Source: Pannonibacter carbonis (GTDB lineage Bacteria; Pseudomonadota; Alphaproteobacteria; Rhizobiales; Stappiaceae). From it: a stretch of 64,000 nt of DNA. Both the position numbers and the translations under genes were made by a program. The stretch is taken from assembly GCF_003012935.1 (NCBI RefSeq), contig NZ_PUDR01000010.1:62001-126000 (forward strand). The letters run 5' to 3'. Positions 27,929 to 37,572 of this stretch are shown here, piece after piece. Within the stretch, counting starts at the first letter, position 1, and the number at the start of each line of letters is the position of its first letter. A model generated the notes under the pieces. The model was not told the DNA's origin. It made no database searches and worked only from the letters and a program-made list of their open reading frames with translations.

Positions 27929-29266
27929 ATGCCGATCAACATCACCATGCCGGCCCTCTCTCCCACCATGGAAGAGGGCAATCTGGCCAAGTGGCTGGTC
28001 AAGGAAGGCGACAAGGTTTCCTCCGGCGACGTGATCGCCGAGATCGAGACCGACAAGGCGACCATGGAAGTGGAAGCCGTCGACGAAGGCACCATCGCCA
28101 AGATCCTGGTTCCGGCCGGATCCCAGGGCGTCAAGGTCAACACAGTGATCGCCGTGCTGGCCGCTGACGGCGAGGATGCGTCCAAGGCTTCGGCTGCACC
28201 CGTTGCAACTCCGGCTGCTGCTCCAGCACCTGCTGCCCCGGCTGTAGCACCGGTTGCCGCCGCCGCTCCGGCCGCTGCTGCTCCCGCCGCAGCGCCGGCG
28301 TCCAGTGGGGCACGGGTCTTCGCCTCGCCGCTCGCCCGGCGTCTTGCGGCCCAGAACGGGCTCGACCTCAAGGCCATCGCCGGCTCCGGCCCGCATGGCC
28401 GTGTCGTCCAGCGCGACATCGAAGCGGCCCTGAAGTCGGGCACCGGCAAGGCGGCTCCTGCCGCTGCCCCGGCTGCTGCGCCCGCACCGGCTGCTGCTGC
28501 CCCGGCACCGGCGCTGGCCACCGGTCCGTCGAAGGACCAGGTGCTCAAGCTCTTCGCCGAAGGCTCCTACGAGCTCGTGCCGCATGACGGCATGCGCAAG
28601 ACCATTGCCAAGCGTCTCACCGAGTCCAAGCAGACGATCCCGCACTTCTACGTGTCGGTCGACTGCGAACTCGACGCGCTCCTGGCCCTGCGCACCCAGC
28701 TCAACGACGCAGCTCCGAAGTCCAAGGACGGCAAGCCGGCCTACAAGCTCTCGGTCAATGACATGGTCATCAAGGCCATGGCTCTGGCCCTGCGCGATGT
28801 GCCGGATGCGAACGTCTCCTGGACGGACGATGCCATGGTCAAGCACAAGCACGCCGATGTCGGCGTCGCCGTGTCGATCCCGGGCGGCCTGATCACCCCG
28901 ATCATCCGCAGCGCCGAGCAGAAGGCCCTGTCCACCATCTCCAACGAGATGAAGGACCTGGGCCAGCGCGCCAAGGACCGCAAGCTGAAGCCGGAAGAGT
29001 ACCAGGGCGGCACCACCGCCGTGTCCAACATGGGCATGATGGGCGTGAAGAGCTTCTCGGCCGTCGTCAACCCGCCGCATGCGACCATTCTGGCCGTCGG
29101 CGCGGGTGAACAGCGTCCTGTCGTCAAGAACGGCGCCCTGGCGGTTGCCACCGTCATGACTGTCACGCTTTCGACCGACCACCGCTGCGTCGACGGCGCA
29201 CTCGGCGCAGAACTTCTCGGAGCCTTCCGGGGCTACATCGAGAACCCGATGAGCATGCTGGTCTGA
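27929..29266 (+). CDS. pdhC: Dihydrolipoamide acetyltransferase, E2 of pyruvate dehydrogenase
   Basis: 445 residues. One lipoyl domain (Lys43 in [11 protein letters not shown]), an Ala/Pro linker, a peripheral subunit-binding domain ([20 protein letters not shown] and [12 protein letters not shown]), a second linker, and the catalytic core. The core has [20 protein letters not shown] and the active-site [14 protein letters not shown], where His and Asp sit as in HxxxDG. It transfers acetyl to CoA and forms the multimeric core of the complex. Its first 54 codons closely resemble those of pdhB. Confidence 0.98.
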   Translation: MPINITMPALSPTMEEGNLAKWLVKEGDKVSSGDVIAEIETDKATMEVEAVDEGTIAKILVPAGSQGVKVNTVIAVLAADGEDASKASAAPVATPAAAPAPAAPAVAPVAAAAPAAAAPAAAPASSGARVFASPLARRLAAQNGLDLKAIAGSGPHGRVVQRDIEAALKSGTGKAAPAAAPAAAPAPAAAAPAPALATGPSKDQVLKLFAEGSYELVPHDGMRKTIAKRLTESKQTIPHFYVSVDCELDALLALRTQLNDAAPKSKDGKPAYKLSVNDMVIKAMALALRDVPDANVSWTDDAMVKHKHADVGVAVSIPGGLITPIIRSAEQKALSTISNEMKDLGQRAKDRKLKPEEYQGGTTAVSNMGMMGVKSFSAVVNPPHATILAVGAGEQRPVVKNGALAVATVMTVTLSTDHRCVDGALGAELLGAFRGYIENPMSMLV

Positions 29267-29278
29267 GTGACCTCAGCG

Positions 29279-29312
29279 AGGCCCCGGCTGGTCCGGGGCC
29301 TTTCTTCCTTTT
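29279..29312 (+). terminator. Rho-independent terminator after pdhC
   Basis: A 9-bp stem AGGCCCCGG/CCGGGGCCT (29279-29287 and 29293-29301) with a 5-base loop runs into TTCTTCCTTTTT. It lies 12 bases after the pdhC stop and 43 before lpd, so lpd may be transcribed partly from its own promoter or by read-through. Confidence 0.9.
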
Positions 29313-29354
29313 TGGCACACGCAAAATTCCTGCGAAACAGGCGAGGGAACTTCC

Positions 29355-30800
29355 ATGGCCGACAGCTATGACGTCCTCATCATCGGTTCGGGCCCGGGCG
29401 GTTATGTCACCGCGATCCGTGCGGCCCAGCTCGGCTTCAAGACTGCCATTGTCGAGCGCGAGCATCTGGGCGGCATCTGCCTCAACTGGGGCTGCATTCC
29501 GACCAAGGCGCTGCTGCGCTCCGCTGAAATTCTCGATCACGCCAACCATGCCAAGTCCTACGGGCTGAAGCTGGAAGGCAAGATGACGGCTGACATCAAG
29601 GACGTGGTCGCCCGTTCGCGCGGCGTTTCGGCCCGCCTCAACGGCGGCGTCGGCTTCCTGATGAAGAAGAACAAGATCGACGTCATCTGGGGTGAAGCCA
29701 AGCTCACCAAGCCAGGTGAAATCGTCGTCGGCAAGTCGTCCAAACCCGCCGTCGAGCCGCAGCACCCCGCACCCAAGGGTGTGAAGGGTGAAGGCACCTA
29801 CACGGCCAAGCACATCATCATCGCCACCGGCGCCCGCCCGCGCGCGCTGCCGGGCATCGAGCCGGATGGCAAGCTGATCTGGACCTATTTCGAGGCGATG
29901 AAGCCGGACTTCATGCCGAAGTCGCTGGTCGTCATGGGCTCTGGCGCCATCGGCATCGAGTTCGCGTCCTTCTACCGCTCGATGGGCGTGGACGTGACCG
30001 TGGTCGAGGTCATGCCGCAGGTGATGCCGGTGGAAGATGCCGAGATTTCGGCGATCGCCCGCAAGGCGCTGGAAAAGCGCGGCCTGAAGATCATGACCGA
30101 GGCCAAGGTTGCCAAGGTGGTGAAGGGGGCCAACTCCATCACCGCCCATGTGGAAACCAAGGACGGCAAGGTGACCGAGATCACCGCTGACCGCCTGATC
30201 TCGGCTGTCGGCGTGCAGGGCAACATCGAGAACCTCGGCCTTGAGGCCCTCGGCGTGAAGACCGATCGCGGCTGCGTCGTGATCGACGGCTATGGCCGCA
30301 CCAATGTGCCTGGTCTCTACGCCATTGGCGATGTGGCCGGTCCTCCGATGCTCGCCCACAAGGCAGAGCATGAAGGCGTCATCTGCATCGAGAAGATCGC
30401 CGGCCTGCCGAATGTCCACCCCATGGACAAGGGCAAGATCCCGGGCTGCACCTATTGCAACCCGCAGGTTGCCTCTGTTGGTCTGACGGAAGCCAAGGCC
30501 AAGGAACTCGGCCGCGACATCCGCGTCGGCCGTTTCTCCTTCGGCGCCAACGGCAAGGCGATTGCGCTGGGTGAGGACAACGGCCTCATCAAGACGATCT
30601 TCGACAAGAAGACCGGCGAGCTGATCGGCGCGCACATGGTCGGCACGGAAGTGACCGAGCTGATCCAGGGCTTCGTCGTCGCCATGAACCTGGAGACGAC
30701 CGAGGAAGACCTGATGCACACGATCTTCCCGCATCCGACGCTTTCCGAGATGATGAAGGAAAGTGTGCTTGACGCCTATGGCCGCGCCCTCAATGCTTGA
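29355..30800 (+). CDS. lpd: Dihydrolipoamide dehydrogenase (E3)
   Basis: 481 residues. It reoxidises dihydrolipoamide with FAD and passes electrons to NAD. Seen: the FAD-binding GSGPGGYVTAI, the redox disulfide Cys42/Cys47 in GGICLNWGCIPTKA, the NAD site around VVMGSGAIGIEFASFY, and YAIGDVAGPPMLAHKAEHEG. The C-terminus carries the dimer-interface active-site stretch IFPHPTLSEMMKE. A segment rich in Lys/Pro (SKPAVEPQHPAPKGVKG) is inserted before TYTAKHIIIATGARPR, as in other alphaproteobacterial PDH-type E3s. It follows the pdhC terminator. Confidence 0.98.
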   Translation: MADSYDVLIIGSGPGGYVTAIRAAQLGFKTAIVEREHLGGICLNWGCIPTKALLRSAEILDHANHAKSYGLKLEGKMTADIKDVVARSRGVSARLNGGVGFLMKKNKIDVIWGEAKLTKPGEIVVGKSSKPAVEPQHPAPKGVKGEGTYTAKHIIIATGARPRALPGIEPDGKLIWTYFEAMKPDFMPKSLVVMGSGAIGIEFASFYRSMGVDVTVVEVMPQVMPVEDAEISAIARKALEKRGLKIMTEAKVAKVVKGANSITAHVETKDGKVTEITADRLISAVGVQGNIENLGLEALGVKTDRGCVVIDGYGRTNVPGLYAIGDVAGPPMLAHKAEHEGVICIEKIAGLPNVHPMDKGKIPGCTYCNPQVASVGLTEAKAKELGRDIRVGRFSFGANGKAIALGEDNGLIKTIFDKKTGELIGAHMVGTEVTELIQGFVVAMNLETTEEDLMHTIFPHPTLSEMMKESVLDAYGRALNA

Positions 30801-30804
30801 TCGG

Positions 30805-30841
30805 AAAGCCGTCGTCCCGGGCGGCGGCTTTCATTTTTGTT
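30805..30841 (+). terminator. Rho-independent terminator after lpd
   Basis: AAAGCCGTCG (30805-30814) pairs with CGGCGGCTTT (30822-30831), with one G-U pair and a 7-base loop, and is followed by CATTTTTGTTTC. It starts five bases after the lpd stop. Confidence 0.85.
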
Positions 30842-30864
30842 TCATTGAAGGTTGAGGTGTTGTC

Positions 30865-31113
30865 ATGGACGTCAAGGCGATTGTCATCTGGTGCATCATC
30901 GGTCTGCTGGCAGGCTGGATTGCAAGTTTCATTGTCGGCGGCGGCGGTCTGTTCCGATACCTGCTGACCGGGTTGATCGGAGCTTTCGTTGGTGGCTTCC
31001 TGGTCAAGGCGACAGGGATTTCCATCAATATCGGCCATCCGCTGGTCAATGAAATCCTGGTGGCGGCAATTGGTGCGATTGTCGTCGTGCTGATCGCGCG
31101 GATGCTGGCCTGA
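30865..31113 (+). CDS. GlsB/YeaQ/YmgE family small membrane protein, copy 1
   Basis: 82 residues, nearly all hydrophobic, with three membrane helices joined by Gly-rich turns (GLLAGWIASFIVGGGG, LTGLIGAFVGGFLV). The pattern is that of the 'transglycosylase-associated' GlsB/YeaQ family, linked to general and envelope stress in other bacteria; molecular function is unknown. A second copy starts 23 bases after its stop. Confidence 0.88.
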   Translation: MDVKAIVIWCIIGLLAGWIASFIVGGGGLFRYLLTGLIGAFVGGFLVKATGISINIGHPLVNEILVAAIGAIVVVLIARMLA

Positions 31114-31136
31114 GACACGAACTGAAGGAAGACGGC

Positions 31137-31379
31137 ATGGGCTTTCTCTACTGGATCATCATCGGTTTGATCGCCGGTGCCGTCGCCCACCGGGTGCTCG
31201 ACAGCCGGGGCGGGTTTCTTGGCTCGCTCATCGTGGGGCTCATCGGCGCACTTGTCGGTGGCAAGCTGTCCGAAATGCTGAAGCTCAACATTACGGGCGG
31301 GATACTCGACCAGTTGGTGGTGGCAACTGTCGGGGCAATCCTGTTCCTGTTTCTCTGGCGCAAGATCCGCGGGCGCTGA
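31137..31379 (+). CDS. GlsB/YeaQ/YmgE family small membrane protein, copy 2
   Basis: 80 residues and paralogous to the preceding gene. GLIAGAVAHRVLDSRGGFLG followed by LIVGLIGALVGGKLSEML is the classic form of the family, and the last helix ends with a basic tail (LWRKIRGR). Copy 1 and copy 2 differ widely in sequence, so the duplication is old. It is likely co-transcribed with copy 1. Confidence 0.88.
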   Translation: MGFLYWIIIGLIAGAVAHRVLDSRGGFLGSLIVGLIGALVGGKLSEMLKLNITGGILDQLVVATVGAILFLFLWRKIRGR

Positions 31380-31409
31380 GCCGCGTTCTTGCCGGCAGGG
31401 GAGAGGGGC

Positions 31410-31859
31410 GTGGACGCCAAGGCCGTCAGATTGGAAGACTACCCGAGCGTCGCCCGTGACAAGCTGCGCTACGGCGACACCGATCGTCAGGGCCATGTGA
31501 ACAACGCGGTCTTTGCGACGTTTCTGGAGACCGGCCGGGTCGAGGCGCTGTTCGGCGCGGCGTCTGGCACGGGTATCGATCTGGCAGATGCAGGGGCCGC
31601 CTTCGTCATCGCCCGTCTTGAGCTGGACTTTATGGCCGAGATCCGTTGGCCCGGCGAAGTTGCCATCGGCACGCGTGTCCTGAAGATCGGCACCAGCTCG
31701 ATGACGCTCGAACAGGCCGTTTTCCAGAATGACGTTTGCGCCGCGCGCGCCGTTTCCGTCATCGTCCAGATGGACGAGACGACACGCAAGTCATGTCCCT
31801 TGTCTCCAACCGCCGTCGCGCGGCTGACGCAGCTCATCAGTTCAAACGACAACGCATAG
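31410..31859 (+). CDS. Hotdog-fold acyl-CoA thioesterase
   Basis: 149 residues from GTG 31410, chosen because GGGGAGAGG stands just upstream. The thioesterase signature [23 protein letters not shown] includes the catalytic Asp and the HVNNA of 4HBT/YbgC-type enzymes, with the [22 protein letters not shown] strand after it. The natural acyl-CoA is not known. It lies between the small membrane proteins and lipA, and read-through with them is possible. Confidence 0.85.
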   Translation: MDAKAVRLEDYPSVARDKLRYGDTDRQGHVNNAVFATFLETGRVEALFGAASGTGIDLADAGAAFVIARLELDFMAEIRWPGEVAIGTRVLKIGTSSMTLEQAVFQNDVCAARAVSVIVQMDETTRKSCPLSPTAVARLTQLISSNDNA

Positions 31860-31914
31860 GCCCGCGGCGAAGGCAGCTCTTGACCTTCGCGCAGAACCGC
31901 TACATCTGGTGCAC

Positions 31915-32892
31915 ATGGTCACGATCCTCGACACCCTGAACCGGCCGCAGCCGGACACTGACGCCCAGAAACCCCGCCATCCGGAAAAGGCGCATCGCCC
32001 GGACAATCCGGTCGCGCGCAAACCGGCGTGGATCCGCGTCAAGGCGCCGACGTCGCCCGTCTACCGGGAGACGCATCAGGTGGTGCGCGAGAACAAGCTC
32101 GTCACCGTCTGCGAGGAAGCGGGCTGCCCGAACATCGGCGAGTGCTGGTCGAAGAAGCATGCCAGCTTCATGATCCTCGGCGACACCTGCACCCGCGCCT
32201 GCGCCTTCTGCAACGTGCGCACCGGCATGCCCACCGCCGTCGACCCGCATGAGCCCGAGGGCATTGCCACGGCCGTCGCCACCATGGGCCTCGAGCATGT
32301 GGTCATCACCTCCGTGGACCGGGATGATCTGGACGATGGCGGCGCGAACCATTTCGCTGACGTCATTGCCGCGATCCGCGCCAAGGCGCCGAAGACCACC
32401 ATCGAGGTTCTGACGCCCGACTTCCTGCGCAAGGAAGGCGCGCTGGAGATCGTCGTTCGCGCCAAGCCGGATGTGTTCAATCACAATCTGGAAACCGTGC
32501 CCTCGAAGTATCTGAAGGTGCGCCCCGGTGCGCGCTACTTCCACTCCATCCGCCTGCTGCAGCGGGTCAAGGAACTCGACCCGACCATGTTCACCAAGTC
32601 GGGCATCATGGTGGGTCTCGGCGAGGAGCGGAACGAAGTGCTGCAGCTCATGGACGACCTGCGCACCGCCGACGTCGACTTCCTCACCATCGGCCAGTAT
32701 CTCCAGCCCTCGAAAAAGCACCACCCGGTGCTGTCCTTCGTCACGCCGGAGGAGTTCAAGGCCTATGAGAAGATTGCCTATGCGAAGGGCTTCCTCAAGG
32801 TTTCCGCAAGCCCGTTGACGCGGTCTTCACACCATGCGGGTGAAGATTTCGCGGACCTGCGTGCGGCGCGCGCGGCCAAGCTCGGTCACTGA
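31915..32892 (+). CDS. lipA: Lipoyl synthase LipA
   Basis: 325 residues from ATG 31915 (GTG 31909 is also in frame). LipA inserts sulfurs into octanoyl-protein to make lipoyl groups, needed by pdhB and pdhC encoded just upstream. Both iron-sulfur sites are visible: [12 protein letters not shown] (auxiliary cluster) and CTRACAFC (radical SAM CxxxCxxC). [19 protein letters not shown] and the C-terminal [14 protein letters not shown] are conserved. The first 45 residues are a Pro-rich extension. Confidence 0.97.
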   Translation: MVTILDTLNRPQPDTDAQKPRHPEKAHRPDNPVARKPAWIRVKAPTSPVYRETHQVVRENKLVTVCEEAGCPNIGECWSKKHASFMILGDTCTRACAFCNVRTGMPTAVDPHEPEGIATAVATMGLEHVVITSVDRDDLDDGGANHFADVIAAIRAKAPKTTIEVLTPDFLRKEGALEIVVRAKPDVFNHNLETVPSKYLKVRPGARYFHSIRLLQRVKELDPTMFTKSGIMVGLGEERNEVLQLMDDLRTADVDFLTIGQYLQPSKKHHPVLSFVTPEEFKAYEKIAYAKGFLKVSASPLTRSSHHAGEDFADLRAARAAKLGH

Positions 32893-32931
32893 CGCGGGCC
32901 TTGCAAGCGGACTGGAGCTGGACAGGAAACG

Positions 32932-33396
32932 ATGCCGTCCTTTGATACGACCCGGGATGTCGGCCACTCTGCGGACGACATGTTCAATCTCGTGGCTGAT
33001 GTGGAAAAGTATCCGCAGTTCGTGCCGCTGTGCCAGAATCTGGTCGTGCGCGGACGCAAGGAGCTCGATGCGGCACGGGAAGTGCTGATCGCCGACATGA
33101 CGGTGGCCTACAAGCTGTTCCGCGAGACCTTCACCAGCAAGGTCACCCTCGACCGGGAAAAGAACGAGATCCTCGTCGAGTATCTCGACGGGCCATTCCG
33201 GCATCTGGAAAACCGCTGGAGCTTTGCCGCCGTCGATGACCGGCGCTGCAAGGTGAAGTTCTTCATCACCTATGACTTCAAGAGCCGGACCCTTGCATCG
33301 CTGATGGGGGCCATGTTCGACATGGCCTTCCGCAAGTTTGCCGGCGCCTTCGAGGCGCGGGCGGATGACGTCTACGGCCCGGCGACACCGGCCTGA
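32932..33396 (+). CDS. COQ10/RatA-family START-domain protein
   Basis: 154 residues. It has the SRPBCC/START fold seen in coenzyme-Q-binding COQ10 and in the E. coli RatA protein: DVGHSADDMFNLVADVEKYPQFVPLC at the start (a near-universal family motif), then YLDGPFRHLENRWSF and a long final helix MGAMFDMAFRKFAGAFEARA. In alphaproteobacteria it is usually annotated as ubiquinone-binding, and respiratory roles are likely. The toxin role claimed for E. coli RatA should not be transferred. The stop codon sits within an 11-bp triple repeat. Confidence 0.9.
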   Translation: MPSFDTTRDVGHSADDMFNLVADVEKYPQFVPLCQNLVVRGRKELDAAREVLIADMTVAYKLFRETFTSKVTLDREKNEILVEYLDGPFRHLENRWSFAAVDDRRCKVKFFITYDFKSRTLASLMGAMFDMAFRKFAGAFEARADDVYGPATPA

Positions 33397-33424
33397 CTCC
33401 GGCATGACTCCGGCATGACTCCGG
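33392..33424. repeat. Three 11-bp direct repeats across the end of the COQ10-like gene
   Basis: CCTGACTCCGG, CATGACTCCGG and CATGACTCCGG follow one another without a gap (33392-33402, 33403-33413, 33414-33424). The first unit contains the stop codon at 33394-33396. It is probably replication slippage. Confidence 0.85.
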
Positions 33425-33432
33425 CCTGAACG

Positions 33433-33858
33433 TCAGCGCGATTCAAAGGCGCGTCTGATTTCCTGGAAGCGAAACTTGCGCGGCGCGGGCTCGGAGGTGG
33501 CAGCCCGCTCTTCCTGGCGGTTCAGTTCGAGATCCTGCAGCCGGACCTGGTTTTGTGGATTGAGGCAGACCTGCGCCCAGCCACTGCCGCTGTTAGTCTC
33601 GATGGCAAGCGTATAGCCGCGCTCGGCTTCCTGTTCGGTCCAGGCAACCGTGCGTGGGCGGACCCAGTAGGTGGTGTCACAGTAGATCACGGCGGCAAAG
33701 CCGTCCTGGGCACGCCGCAACAGCTGATGGCTGCCCCGGAACCGGTTCATGTTGTCCCGGGATATGATGTGAAACTCTTCGGGATAGCGATAAGCCTCTG
33801 CAGCCGATGGCGGCGCAACCAGGCCCAAGGCGATCATCAGGACGACATACCACTTCAC
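33433..33858 (-). CDS. Secreted protein of unknown function, paralogue A
   Basis: 141 residues from GTG 33858. The signal peptide (about residues 1-22) likely ends at AEA. The mature part has the stretch FHIISRDNMNRFRGSHQLL, then the core YCDTTYWVRPRTVAWTEQE and a second Cys in GWAQVC 38 residues after the first, so one disulfide is likely. No known family was recognised. It is clearly related to the gene at 34019-34492, which lies upstream on the same strand, and the two form a tandem pair. A periplasmic location is inferred. Confidence 0.75.
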   Translation of the reverse strand: MKWYVVLMIALGLVAPPSAAEAYRYPEEFHIISRDNMNRFRGSHQLLRRAQDGFAAVIYCDTTYWVRPRTVAWTEQEAERGYTLAIETNSGSGWAQVCLNPQNQVRLQDLELNRQEERAATSEPAPRKFRFQEIRRAFESR

Positions 33859-33954
33859 GACAGGATCCCATCGAGTTGCCCGGCCAACCGTCTGTCAGTC
33901 GGTACTGATCGATGCCAGTGTGAACAATAACTGTTTCTTAAGAATGAGTATCGG

Positions 33955-33981
33955 CGCTCAATATTTAATAAAATATGAGCG
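33955..33981. repeat. AT-rich hairpin between the paralogues
   Basis: CGCTCAATATTT (33955-33966) and AAATATGAGCG (33971-33981) pair with one bulged A and a 4-base loop. It lies about 40 bases after the stop of the 34019-34492 gene on the minus strand. No T-run follows, so a terminator function is only possible. Confidence 0.45.
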
Positions 33982-34018
33982 TCGCGGAAAGGCGTGGGTA
34001 CAGGAGGGCGTGGGCCCG

Positions 34019-34492
34019 TCAATTCTGATGATAGCTGCTGCTCTTGTGCGAGGGGCCGCGCTTCGTGTTGAAGCGGTCGCTGATGGCCTTGAAGCGGCTC
34101 TCACTGGTCGGACGGGAGTAGTCGCCGCCATTGGCAACGACGAAGTCCTCCTCCGTGATGCCAATATCTGCCAGCTGGACTTCCTTGTGCGCCTCCTGGC
34201 ACAGCGGACGCCAACCGCGGCCGGCGTTGAACTCCAGCGCGACACGGCGGCGATATTCGGAGACTTCCATCTGCGTCCAGGCAACGGTCGTCGGCCGGAC
34301 CCAGAATACGCGGCCGCAATAGGTTGCCTCGACATAGCCCTCTCCGGGCTTGTCCAGAACCTTGTGGCTCCCGGAAAAGCTGCCGTCATTCTGACGGGCA
34401 ATGAGGAAGTACTCTCCCTCGACCGGCAGTTCATCTGCCCATACGGTCTGACCGAATATGGCCAGCCAGAGCGACGCAATCATTGCGCGCAT
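34019..34492 (-). CDS. Secreted protein of unknown function, paralogue B
   Basis: 157 residues from ATG 34492, with AGAGGG about seven bases upstream. Signal peptide of about 18-20 residues (ending near VWA). The core YFLIARQNDGSFSGSHKVL, then YCGRVFWVRPTTVAWTQME and GWRPLC (Cys 39 residues after the first) aligns with paralogue A. The C-terminal tail is different and Ser-rich (RGPSHKSSSYHQN). The shared residues GSH, YC, WVRPxTVAWT and E-x-N-x-G-x-GW suggest a small disulfide-bonded domain. Function is unknown. Confidence 0.78.
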   Translation of the reverse strand: MRAMIASLWLAIFGQTVWADELPVEGEYFLIARQNDGSFSGSHKVLDKPGEGYVEATYCGRVFWVRPTTVAWTQMEVSEYRRRVALEFNAGRGWRPLCQEAHKEVQLADIGITEEDFVVANGGDYSRPTSESRFKAISDRFNTKRGPSHKSSSYHQN

Positions 34493-34547
34493 GGTACCCT
34501 CTGTATCCGGTGCGAAGCCTCACACAGCCTCGCACAAGGCTACGGTT

Positions 34548-35072
34548 TTACGGGCAACTGTTTGAAGATGCCTTCAGAACATCGGTAAAATTTGAAACAA
34601 GCCGAACGGCGACGCGGACCGCCTCGGCACGGATCGCCGCCCGGCCGGTGTCCGGGAACTGGTGCATCTCTGCAACCGTGTCCTGGCCTCGTGCGGCACA
34701 GGCGAAATGCACGGTTCCGACCGGCTTTGCCGCCGAGCCACCGCCCGGGCCGGCAATTCCGGTGATGGCAACCGCAATATCGGCCCTTGAGCGGGCGAGC
34801 GCGCCTTCTGCCATGGCGATGGCAACCGGCCGGCTGACCGCCCCATGCTCCGCGATCAGTGCTATCGGCACGCCGAGCATCTCGGCCTTGGCCTCGTTGG
34901 AATAGGTCACGAAACCTCGGTCCAGCACGGCCGAAGATCCCGGAACCTCGGTCACCAGCCCGGCAACGAGACCGCCGGTGCAGGATTCGGCCGTTGCCAG
35001 TTTCAAACCGGCCTCGGCCATGCACTTCACCAGGTCGGCGGTCTCCGCCAGCAGGGGATCAAGTTCTGTCAT
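34548..35072 (-). CDS. pncC: CinA C-terminal (PncC-type) nicotinamide-nucleotide amidase
   Basis: 174 residues from ATG 35072, with AGGAG nine bases upstream. It has only the CinA C-terminal domain, which deamidates nicotinamide mononucleotide in NAD recycling. Seen: the conserved TAESCTGGLVAGLVTEVPGSS, GFVTYSNEAKAEMLGV, and GIAGPGGGSAAKPVGTVHFAC. The N-terminal molybdopterin-binding CinA domain is absent, as usual in alphaproteobacteria. A longer upstream frame was rejected. It is 28 bases from ispF and probably shares its transcript. Confidence 0.9.
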   Translation of the reverse strand: MTELDPLLAETADLVKCMAEAGLKLATAESCTGGLVAGLVTEVPGSSAVLDRGFVTYSNEAKAEMLGVPIALIAEHGAVSRPVAIAMAEGALARSRADIAVAITGIAGPGGGSAAKPVGTVHFACAARGQDTVAEMHQFPDTGRAAIRAEAVRVAVRLVSNFTDVLKASSNSCP

Positions 35073-35100
35073 TCCAGGGCTCCTGCTTGCGGGGGATGGA

Positions 35101-35619
35101 TCAGGCCTCGTCCTGCCCGGCGGGCAGACGCACGGTTGCGGTGGCGAGGGCGGCGATGCCCTCCTTGCGCCCGGTAAATCCCAGACGCTCCGAGGTGGTT
35201 GCCTTGACCGAGACCCGGCCAAGCGGCAGGGCGCAGATCTCGGCAATCCTTTCGCGCATCGCATCACGCACAGGCCCGATCTTGGGGGCCTCGCAGACGA
35301 TGGTCACATCGAGGTGAGCGACCTTGCCGCCCCGCGCGGCCACGAGATCCATGGCGTGGATCAGGAACTGGTCCGAGGCCGCGCCCTTCCATTTCGGATT
35401 GGAGGGCGGGAAATGGGCTCCGATGTCGCGGTCTGCAATTGCACCCAGGATGGCATCGGTCAGCGCATGCAGCACCACATCGGCATCGGAGTGGCCGGCG
35501 AGCTTGCGCTCATGCGGCACGGCGATCCCGCCAAGGATGACCGCATCACCGGCTTCAAAGGCATGCACGTCATAGCCGGTGGCCACACGGATATCGGGGT
35601 AGTTGGACCAGTCGGTCAT
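35101..35619 (-). CDS. ispF: 2-C-methyl-D-erythritol 2,4-cyclodiphosphate synthase IspF
   Basis: 172 residues from ATG 35619, overlapping the ispD stop by four bases (ATGA), so the two are translated in turn. IspF makes the cyclic diphosphate in the non-mevalonate isoprenoid route. The metal-binding D-x-H is in [11 protein letters not shown], followed by [18 protein letters not shown] and [16 protein letters not shown]. The C-terminal [19 protein letters not shown] is conserved. In many alphaproteobacteria IspD and IspF are one fused protein, but here they are separate and in different frames. Confidence 0.97.
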   Translation of the reverse strand: MTDWSNYPDIRVATGYDVHAFEAGDAVILGGIAVPHERKLAGHSDADVVLHALTDAILGAIADRDIGAHFPPSNPKWKGAASDQFLIHAMDLVAARGGKVAHLDVTIVCEAPKIGPVRDAMRERIAEICALPLGRVSVKATTSERLGFTGRKEGIAALATATVRLPAGQDEA

Positions 35620-36374
35620 GCGGGGGCGTTCCTGTTCAGTGTTGCCGCGAACCGGTCCACATCCATGCGGGCCCGGTCCAGATCGGCTCTCGTGGTGATC
35701 TTGTAAGTCTCGGCGGCGCCTTCCACCAGCCTCACTTTCAGGCCGGCCCATTCGGCAAGCGATGTGTCATCGGTAAAGGCGGTTTCGCCTGCGGCAAGGG
35801 CCGCGCGGTGGGCGGAGACAATCTCTGCAAGGCCAAAGCCCTGCGGTGTCTGCGCTGCCCACAATCCGCTGCGGTCAACTGTGCCGGTGGCAAAGCCGTC
35901 CGGTCCGGCCCGTTTCAGCGTGTCGTGGACGGGGAGGGCGGCAAGCACGGCAAGGTCGCCTGCCCGCAGCGCGGCCACCAGCCGCGCCACCACCTCGGCC
36001 GGCAAGAATGGCCGCGCCGCATCGTGGATGAGCACGTGGCGAACATCATCACGACCGGCGGTCATCGCCTCCAGCCCCAGACGTACCGACGCCTGGCGGG
36101 TGTCGCCGCCAGTTGCAGCCGGTAGCAGGCGCGCGGCTGCTCCTGGAGACAACGCCCTGCGAGCCTCATCGTAGAGCGCATCGTCATCCACATGGATCAC
36201 CACCTGGACACGGTGAATTTCCGGGCACGCACACAGCGCCTCCAGCGTCCAGGTCAGAACCGGTCGGCCTGCAAGCGGCAGGTACTGTTTCGGGGCGCTG
36301 TCGTCGGCAAGCTTAAGCCGTGTGCCGCGGCCTGCAGCAACGACGAGCGCATCGACGAGGGGAGGGCTTGTCAT
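35616..36374 (-). CDS. ispD: 2-C-methyl-D-erythritol 4-phosphate cytidylyltransferase IspD
   Basis: 252 residues from ATG 36374. It joins CTP to methylerythritol phosphate, the third step of isoprenoid precursor synthesis. The nucleotide-binding [28 protein letters not shown] and [12 protein letters not shown] are present, as is the C-terminal [18 protein letters not shown]. It is a complete single-domain IspD, with ispF following in a different frame. The longer frame to 36458 was rejected because conservation starts at [17 protein letters not shown]. Confidence 0.96.
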   Translation of the reverse strand: MTSPPLVDALVVAAGRGTRLKLADDSAPKQYLPLAGRPVLTWTLEALCACPEIHRVQVVIHVDDDALYDEARRALSPGAAARLLPAATGGDTRQASVRLGLEAMTAGRDDVRHVLIHDAARPFLPAEVVARLVAALRAGDLAVLAALPVHDTLKRAGPDGFATGTVDRSGLWAAQTPQGFGLAEIVSAHRAALAAGETAFTDDTSLAEWAGLKVRLVEGAAETYKITTRADLDRARMDVDRFAATLNRNAPA

Positions 36375-36500
36375 GGCGTTTTTGTCCAGGAAGAGAGGCA
36401 AAGCTGCGGGGTTGCAGTGAACTGCCTGCAGATAAAGGCTTTCACCCGGAGCGCTCAACCGGTTATTTGCCGCACTTCCGCTCTACCGGAAACATGACGC

Positions 36501-36528
36501 TTGCCGCAGCGCAAAAAATGACTACTCT
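36501..36528 (+). promoter_or_regulatory. Possible promoter for dusB-ntrBC
   Basis: TTGCCG (36501-36506) and TACTCT (36523-36528) are 16 bases apart. If used, transcription would begin only a few bases before ATG 36538, giving a nearly leaderless mRNA. Confidence 0.3.
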
Positions 36529-36537
36529 GTAGGCAGA

Positions 36538-37568
<1,031 letters not shown>

Positions 37569-37572
<4 letters not shown>

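Noticed and set aside
26512-28548. 678-codon minus-strand frame across pdhB and pdhC
   Set aside because: Antisense shadow; the Ala/Gly-rich translation mirrors the Pro/Ala linkers of the real genes.
33392-33428. Short direct repeats as a CRISPR-like array
   Set aside because: Units are 11 bp with no spacers and no cas genes; simple tandem duplication explains them.
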